The position numbers and the translations under genes are program-made. This document shows positions 7,803 to 11,357 of a stretch of DNA of 11,357 nt, piece after piece. Source of the stretch: Deltaproteobacteria bacterium (GTDB lineage: Bacteria; Desulfobacterota; DSM-4660; Desulfatiglandales; Desulfatiglandaceae); contig DUZB01000088.1 in the NCBI GenBank assembly GCA_013349725.1, forward strand, positions 1-11,357. Direction: 5' to 3'. Each line of letters begins with the position of its first letter. Position 1 is the first letter of the stretch. The notes below the pieces were generated by a model, which did no database searches, was not told where the DNA came from, and worked only from the letters and a program-made list of their open reading frames with translations.

Positions 7803-8661
7803 AGTTCATCAGTTCATAAATCAATTCAATTCTGGTTTCAGGCCATTGTTTGAGTTTCCATGCTGTCAGCATATCCTTGGCTTCCTGGTTGAGAAGATTC
7901 ATCAGTCTTCCCCAGTAAAACTGTTTTTCGGCCTGATCCTTCAGGTGCGTCACCTCCCTGACCATATTCTGTTCATCGGGACGCAGTTGCGAGCGAAATA
8001 TGGCGGCCATTTCCAGCAGGCTCAAAAAATCAGAGGCTTCAAAAGTCAGCATACCCTGATTTTCACGTCTTTTAGGCATTTTCAATTGTTCAAGAGCTGA
8101 AAAAAATTGAACGCGCAATTGGTCCATCGGGAATCTTGAATCCATCTGGATGGCGCGACACAGCGCATCTCCCATGCTCAGGCTGGAGTTTTTTCCAATG
8201 GCTGGTAAAAAAAACAGCAGCCCCTTCAGGTTGGATCCGTGATACAGTAAGATTTCACTGAGCCACTTTTTCAAGGTGTAGTTCCTGAGGACCAAGAGAA
8301 AACGATGGTCGTCAACCTGATGGAAACAGCGGACCCGTGAAATGGGCGACCCCTGGTTTTTGTCCAGCAGCTTTGGAATCCGGCTCAAGGAACCCCAGAC
8401 CACCATACACTGGAGTGAGAGATTGCCCATTGATCCGGCTATATTCGCAATATGGTGACAGGTCTTGCAGTAAAATCGGGATGATTGCAGCGCCCTCGGA
8501 TAGACCCAGCAACGCATGCACGGTCCGCCGGCGCCATAAACGGGCGGCCCGATTTCTCTCCGGTCGGAGAAAAGATCGGGCTTTGATTCCATACAGTCCA
8601 GAACCGCGATCAACTCGGCGCCGTTTCGACAGCGGCGAATCCAATCAAACCTGCTCAGCAT
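7783..8661 (-). CDS. Unrecognised zinc-ribbon protein of the CRISPR operon
   Basis: I do not recognise this 292 residue protein. It has a probable zinc ribbon, C48-x2-C51 and C65-x2-C68 (PCMRC ... YCKTC), near the N-terminus. A middle region of mixed strands and hydrophobic segments at about 80-160 follows. The C-terminal half at about 175-285 appears mostly helical and charged, including FEASDFLSLLEMAAIFRSQL at 207-226 by approximate count. No membrane segment or nuclease motif is evident. The start at 8661 has GGAAGG 6 nt upstream, overlaps the multi-RAMP gene by 17 nt, and its own end overlaps cas6 by 20 nt, so it belongs to the same operon and is probably made in step with it. Candidate roles, all inference, are a type III accessory or regulatory protein, or a divergent small (Cas11-like) subunit in the helical half. 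Confidence 0.75.
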   Translation of the reverse strand: MLSRFDWIRRCRNGAELIAVLDCMESKPDLFSDRREIGPPVYGAGGPCMRCWVYPRALQSSRFYCKTCHHIANIAGSMGNLSLQCMVVWGSLSRIPKLLDKNQGSPISRVRCFHQVDDHRFLLVLRNYTLKKWLSEILLYHGSNLKGLLFFLPAIGKNSSLSMGDALCRAIQMDSRFPMDQLRVQFFSALEQLKMPKRRENQGMLTFEASDFLSLLEMAAIFRSQLRPDEQNMVREVTHLKDQAEKQFYWGRLMNLLNQEAKDMLTAWKLKQWPETRIELIYELMNYVPFTP

Positions 8662-11357
8662 TCAAAACCTTCCGGAGCGCCGCGTAGTTGGAAAGGACTT
8701 TGGGGGTCACCCAGTCGGAGACGGCAAATGGCGTTTGCCAGTCGTCATCCATTGTACCGCCGTAGCGCTTTGTCCAGTCAATGAGAAAACTGGTCGGTTT
8801 TATGCTCAGGCCAAGGCTGCCGAAGCCGAGATAACGGGCGCTGCCGATTTTATGGGCAAGCCCTTCTTCAAGGGTGATGCACCAGATCAGTCGTTGCAGT
8901 TCTTCTTCCAGCAGGTTCCAGAAACGGATGCTGAACGTGGCCCTGGAGCCGGGCCGAACGGCTCTGAAGTAGGAAGCGTCGGGGCCTTCCGGCTCAAACC
9001 CTGTCAATTCTTTCACAATGGGGGCCAACGGGACGTGGGGAAAAATTCGCCAAGTGTTGTCCACGAGGGTTTTCTGAGCGGATGCGTCGGGCGCCTGCTT
9101 CCAGGCATTGTTGACGTAATGCCAGTCTCCATAGGGGTAGGGTACTTTGAACCATGATAATTCAGGCTGATTGAAGGTTGCAAATGAGAAGGATGTCCGC
9201 CCGGTCAGGGCATTGTTGGGGCCTTTTCCCACCCATCCGAACAGGCTGTCCACCGGGTTCAAACGACTGATGTCTCTGCTATCCACTTTGGAAGAGCTGG
9301 CGATGGCGTAGATGTTTCGAACCATCCCCTTGATGCTCTTGCTGGGCAGCGCATAGGCTTTCGCTACGTTTCGATTATCCGGGTCCGGTGGGGAGAAGGA
9401 GAAAAAGTCCCAGCCGTTAATGGCCCCTTCCGCATGCATCGTGGTGTGTGAGGGCGCCCCGCTTTCCCGAATATTGATCGGGGTCAGGGCTTCCGCTTCC
9501 ACGTGCAGCACGCCGCAATAGCCGCCAAAGGCCCGGTGGGATATGAATCCTGAGCGTGCCACGGGAGGCGTTTTGGCTTGATCTTTTGCTGCCGGTGCAA
9601 TGGGTTGTGTGGGGTTGAGCGCTCGGGCCGCCTCGGCTCCTTTGAGGGTCATTCCCTGCCACGCCCCCTTTGGCGTCAGGGTTGTCTGATCAAAAAGGGC
9701 CGATGAAATCTGGTCGGATTGGGATGTGAGCCAGGTCAATTGGACCACATCAGCCTCTATCCAGCCAAAACCGTTGGTCTTCTCGCCGCCGAAAGGAATG
9801 TCTCCCCGTCTGAAATCCCGCAACAGGTGATACAGGATCGATATGGCTTCCATGTCTTTTTTTTCAATGTCCTGAATATCCATCTTGAACAGGAATTTGA
9901 GATTTTCACCATAAGCAAACAGGTAGTCGTGCTTGGCCGTTTCAACGGGCCGGCCGGTCCTTGGGTCAATCCGAATGCCATCCATGGAGCACCAGGATTT
10001 CCTGGAATCGTCCGGATCCACCAAATAGGCGTCGGAAAAGAGGACTCGTCCCCGTTGCCCCTGTTTTCCAAAAAGTACGCTCAGGAGATGATCAGTTTTG
10101 GCTGATTCACCCATAAGGGTTTTCATGACCTGGGATGCCCGTTTTCTGAAGGCCCCCTTGATGGTGCTCCCGGGAATGAAAACTTCCCATGAGCCCGCCT
10201 CCTGATTGGACGGGGCCCAGGTAAGCATGCGCATGAACATATTGTCGTAAGGTTTTCCATATTTCCGGGAGATCTCCCGATTGGCGCTCCCGCCGGCCCT
10301 GAAGTCGATATGATGGGGCAGGGAAAGCTCATGCCGCGTTTGGTCCCGGTAGGTTTCCAGGAACTCAATGAGGTTTTGGTCATTGGTTATACTCTTGTTG
10401 AGGTTCGTGGTGTTCAGCATGTGCCGATACTGGACTTTGCTGTGTACGTCCAGGAATTCGCGCCAGGCGGCCGGGCTGACGCCTTCCGGCGGTTGGTCCG
10501 GTTTGCCCCACTGGAATTCATTGATTCGTCCGTCAAGGAGCATTATTTTTATTAATGCATGTTCTTCTCTGTTTTCGATTTCCACATCCACCCAGGAATC
10601 GCTCTGAATCAGCTTTATCTGCTGGTCAATTTGTTGATAGAAGGGGCCGATAGTGGATTGGCACAAGGGGGTAAGTGCCTGAACCAGGGCTTCCTGGTCC
10701 GCGATACTGTCAAAAAGATTCTGAGGAGGAACCTTTTCCAGGCCCAGGCTCCGGGCGATCTCTTCCCATGCCTTGGCATCAAAATCTTTTTTCTCTTCTC
10801 TTTTCTTTTCAAGGGCGCCGACCACCCGGTTGGCCATGTTGGCCTTTTTCCCAAGGGCCTCCTTTATTGCGGTAGCGGCTTCGTCCTCTGTGACAAAATT
10901 CTGCTCCGAAAGGGGTATCAGTTGGGAAATCAGTTTCTGGGCCAGGCCATGCTTTCCTTTTCCCAGTTTTTCGATAGCGGGGGCCGGAAGGTTCCATGTC
11001 TCCACTTCGCCGGACGCGCATTCCATCAACCATATGGCAATGGCCTTGGGCAGGTAGCCTGCAAATTTTTTCTTCCAGTCCTCGGGGTTGAAGATGGGGC
11101 CTCCCATAACCTTGTCCAGACGGTCGCGAATGGGGTCCGGCAGGTTTTTGAGGGATTCCAGAAGCTGTCGGCCCTCGATGGCTATAAAGGATGGCGCGTC
11201 CGGGTCGATCTTTCCCCAGTTCCACCCTACCAGGATGGGATTCATGGCGTCAAAGGCCATTTCCAGGCGAAGGTGGTTGATCCCTTTGGACAACGGGGGG
11301 GCCTTTTTCGGCTCTTCAAAAGGCAGGTCCATTTCCAGGCGAACATTGCCTAACCCC
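8645..11357 (-). CDS. Large multi-RAMP (Cas7-like fusion) CRISPR protein, 5' end outside window
   Basis: Probable backbone subunit of a type III-like CRISPR effector. Numbering from the first ATG (11332) gives 895 residues. Module A has IPGSTIKGAFR at 386-396, LFG at 420-422, RVLFSDAYL at 429-437, RIDPRTGRP at 454-462 (compare the Csm3/Cmr4-like IDRxTG) and a glycine-rich GGEKTNGFGW at 515-524. Module B has LHVEAEALTPINI at 609-621, LPSKSIKGMVR at 662-672, LFGWVG at 697-702, GRTSFSFA at 711-718 and HKIGSARYLGFGSLGL at 827-842; the HKIG...GFGS loop recalls TIGR03986-type RAMP proteins. Residues 18-37 (INHLRLEMAFDAMNPILVGW) look like a RAMP first strand, followed by a helical region at about 55-245. 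The frame stays open past 11332 and reads GLGNVRLEM there, resembling the glycine-rich end of another module, so 11332 is probably internal. Catalytic residues cannot be assigned. Confidence 0.82.
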   Translation of the reverse strand, partial: GLGNVRLEMDLPFEEPKKAPPLSKGINHLRLEMAFDAMNPILVGWNWGKIDPDAPSFIAIEGRQLLESLKNLPDPIRDRLDKVMGGPIFNPEDWKKKFAGYLPKAIAIWLMECASGEVETWNLPAPAIEKLGKGKHGLAQKLISQLIPLSEQNFVTEDEAATAIKEALGKKANMANRVVGALEKKREEKKDFDAKAWEEIARSLGLEKVPPQNLFDSIADQEALVQALTPLCQSTIGPFYQQIDQQIKLIQSDSWVDVEIENREEHALIKIMLLDGRINEFQWGKPDQPPEGVSPAAWREFLDVHSKVQYRHMLNTTNLNKSITNDQNLIEFLETYRDQTRHELSLPHHIDFRAGGSANREISRKYGKPYDNMFMRMLTWAPSNQEAGSWEVFIPGSTIKGAFRKRASQVMKTLMGESAKTDHLLSVLFGKQGQRGRVLFSDAYLVDPDDSRKSWCSMDGIRIDPRTGRPVETAKHDYLFAYGENLKFLFKMDIQDIEKKDMEAISILYHLLRDFRRGDIPFGGEKTNGFGWIEADVVQLTWLTSQSDQISSALFDQTTLTPKGAWQGMTLKGAEAARALNPTQPIAPAAKDQAKTPPVARSGFISHRAFGGYCGVLHVEAEALTPINIRESGAPSHTTMHAEGAINGWDFFSFSPPDPDNRNVAKAYALPSKSIKGMVRNIYAIASSSKVDSRDISRLNPVDSLFGWVGKGPNNALTGRTSFSFATFNQPELSWFKVPYPYGDWHYVNNAWKQAPDASAQKTLVDNTWRIFPHVPLAPIVKELTGFEPEGPDASYFRAVRPGSRATFSIRFWNLLEEELQRLIWCITLEEGLAHKIGSARYLGFGSLGLSIKPTSFLIDWTKRYGGTMDDDWQTPFAVSDWVTPKVLSNYAALRKVLNAEQV
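8668..8673 (-). promoter_or_regulatory. Ribosome binding site of the zinc-ribbon gene
   Basis: GGAAGG on the minus strand lies 6 nt before the ATG at 8661-8659 and within the last codons of the preceding gene. It supports this start and the 17 nt overlap rather than a later methionine. Confidence 0.6.
11257..11343 (-). repeat. In-frame 15 bp direct repeat inside the multi-RAMP gene
   Basis: CCATTTCCAGGCGAA (plus strand) occurs at 11257-11271 and again at 11329-11343, 72 bp apart, which is exactly 24 codons. On the coding strand both copies encode RLEM. One copy ends a glycine-rich stretch and the other opens the next strand, so the repeat marks the junction between two modules. Confidence 0.6.

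Noticed and set aside
7783..8661. Zinc-ribbon protein as a Cas10 fragment
   Set aside because: Cas10 proteins carry a similar C-x2-C pair, but no GGDD palm motif or HD motif is present.
10559..11353. Long plus-strand frame (264 codons) opposite the multi-RAMP gene
   Set aside because: It is antisense to a protein with clear RAMP motifs, shows no family features itself, and has low-complexity Phe/Gly-rich content typical of a shadow frame.
8645..11357. Type III-E Cas7-11 (gRAMP) identity for the large protein
   Set aside because: The modular fusion is suggestive, but only two complete modules are in view, the C-terminal loop looks more like TIGR03986-type RAMPs, and a cas6 follows. Without the upstream part the call is not supported.

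Overview
The window holds two blocks of genes that face each other. Positions 1-6740 (plus strand) carry a branched-chain amino acid (LIV/HAAT)-type ABC importer in the order permease (LivM type), permease (LivH type), periplasmic binding protein, ATPase (LivG type), ATPase (LivF type), followed by a long-chain-type AMP-forming acyl-CoA synthetase whose start lies inside the end of livF. Positions 6801-11357 (minus strand) carry the last part of a CRISPR-Cas operon: a large protein with several RAMP (Cas7-like) modules that is still open at the window edge, an unrecognised zinc-ribbon protein, and a Cas6 family pre-crRNA endoribonuclease. The blocks converge across a 60 bp gap.

Organism: a Gram-negative bacterium is implied by the periplasmic binding protein with a signal peptide. 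The importer order, the terminal acyl-CoA synthetase and the type III-like RAMP genes next door resemble gene neighbourhoods of Desulfobacterota (former Deltaproteobacteria; sulfate reducers and syntrophs). That assignment is inference from gene content; no marker gene is present.

Importer block: the two permeases form the membrane channel, the two ATPases drive it and the secreted protein delivers ligand. livG/livF overlap by 8 nt and livF/synthetase by 28 nt, so they are probably translated together. livH and the binding protein are separated by an imperfect 28 bp palindrome that begins in the livH stop codon. The binding protein and livG are separated by a perfect 11 bp stem-loop with a competing downstream pairing, a plausible device for making much more binding protein than ATPase. 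Because the last gene activates carboxylic acids to CoA thioesters, the imported ligand may be a carboxylate rather than an amino acid.

CRISPR block: the three genes overlap by 17 and 20 nt. The large protein shows two complete RAMP modules, and the residues upstream of its first ATG look like the glycine-rich end of a further RAMP module, so the true protein is probably a fusion of three or more RAMPs. A mostly helical region of about 190 residues lies between the upstream module and the first complete one. No Cas10, Cas1, Cas2 or repeat array is visible; the rest of the locus should lie beyond position 11357.
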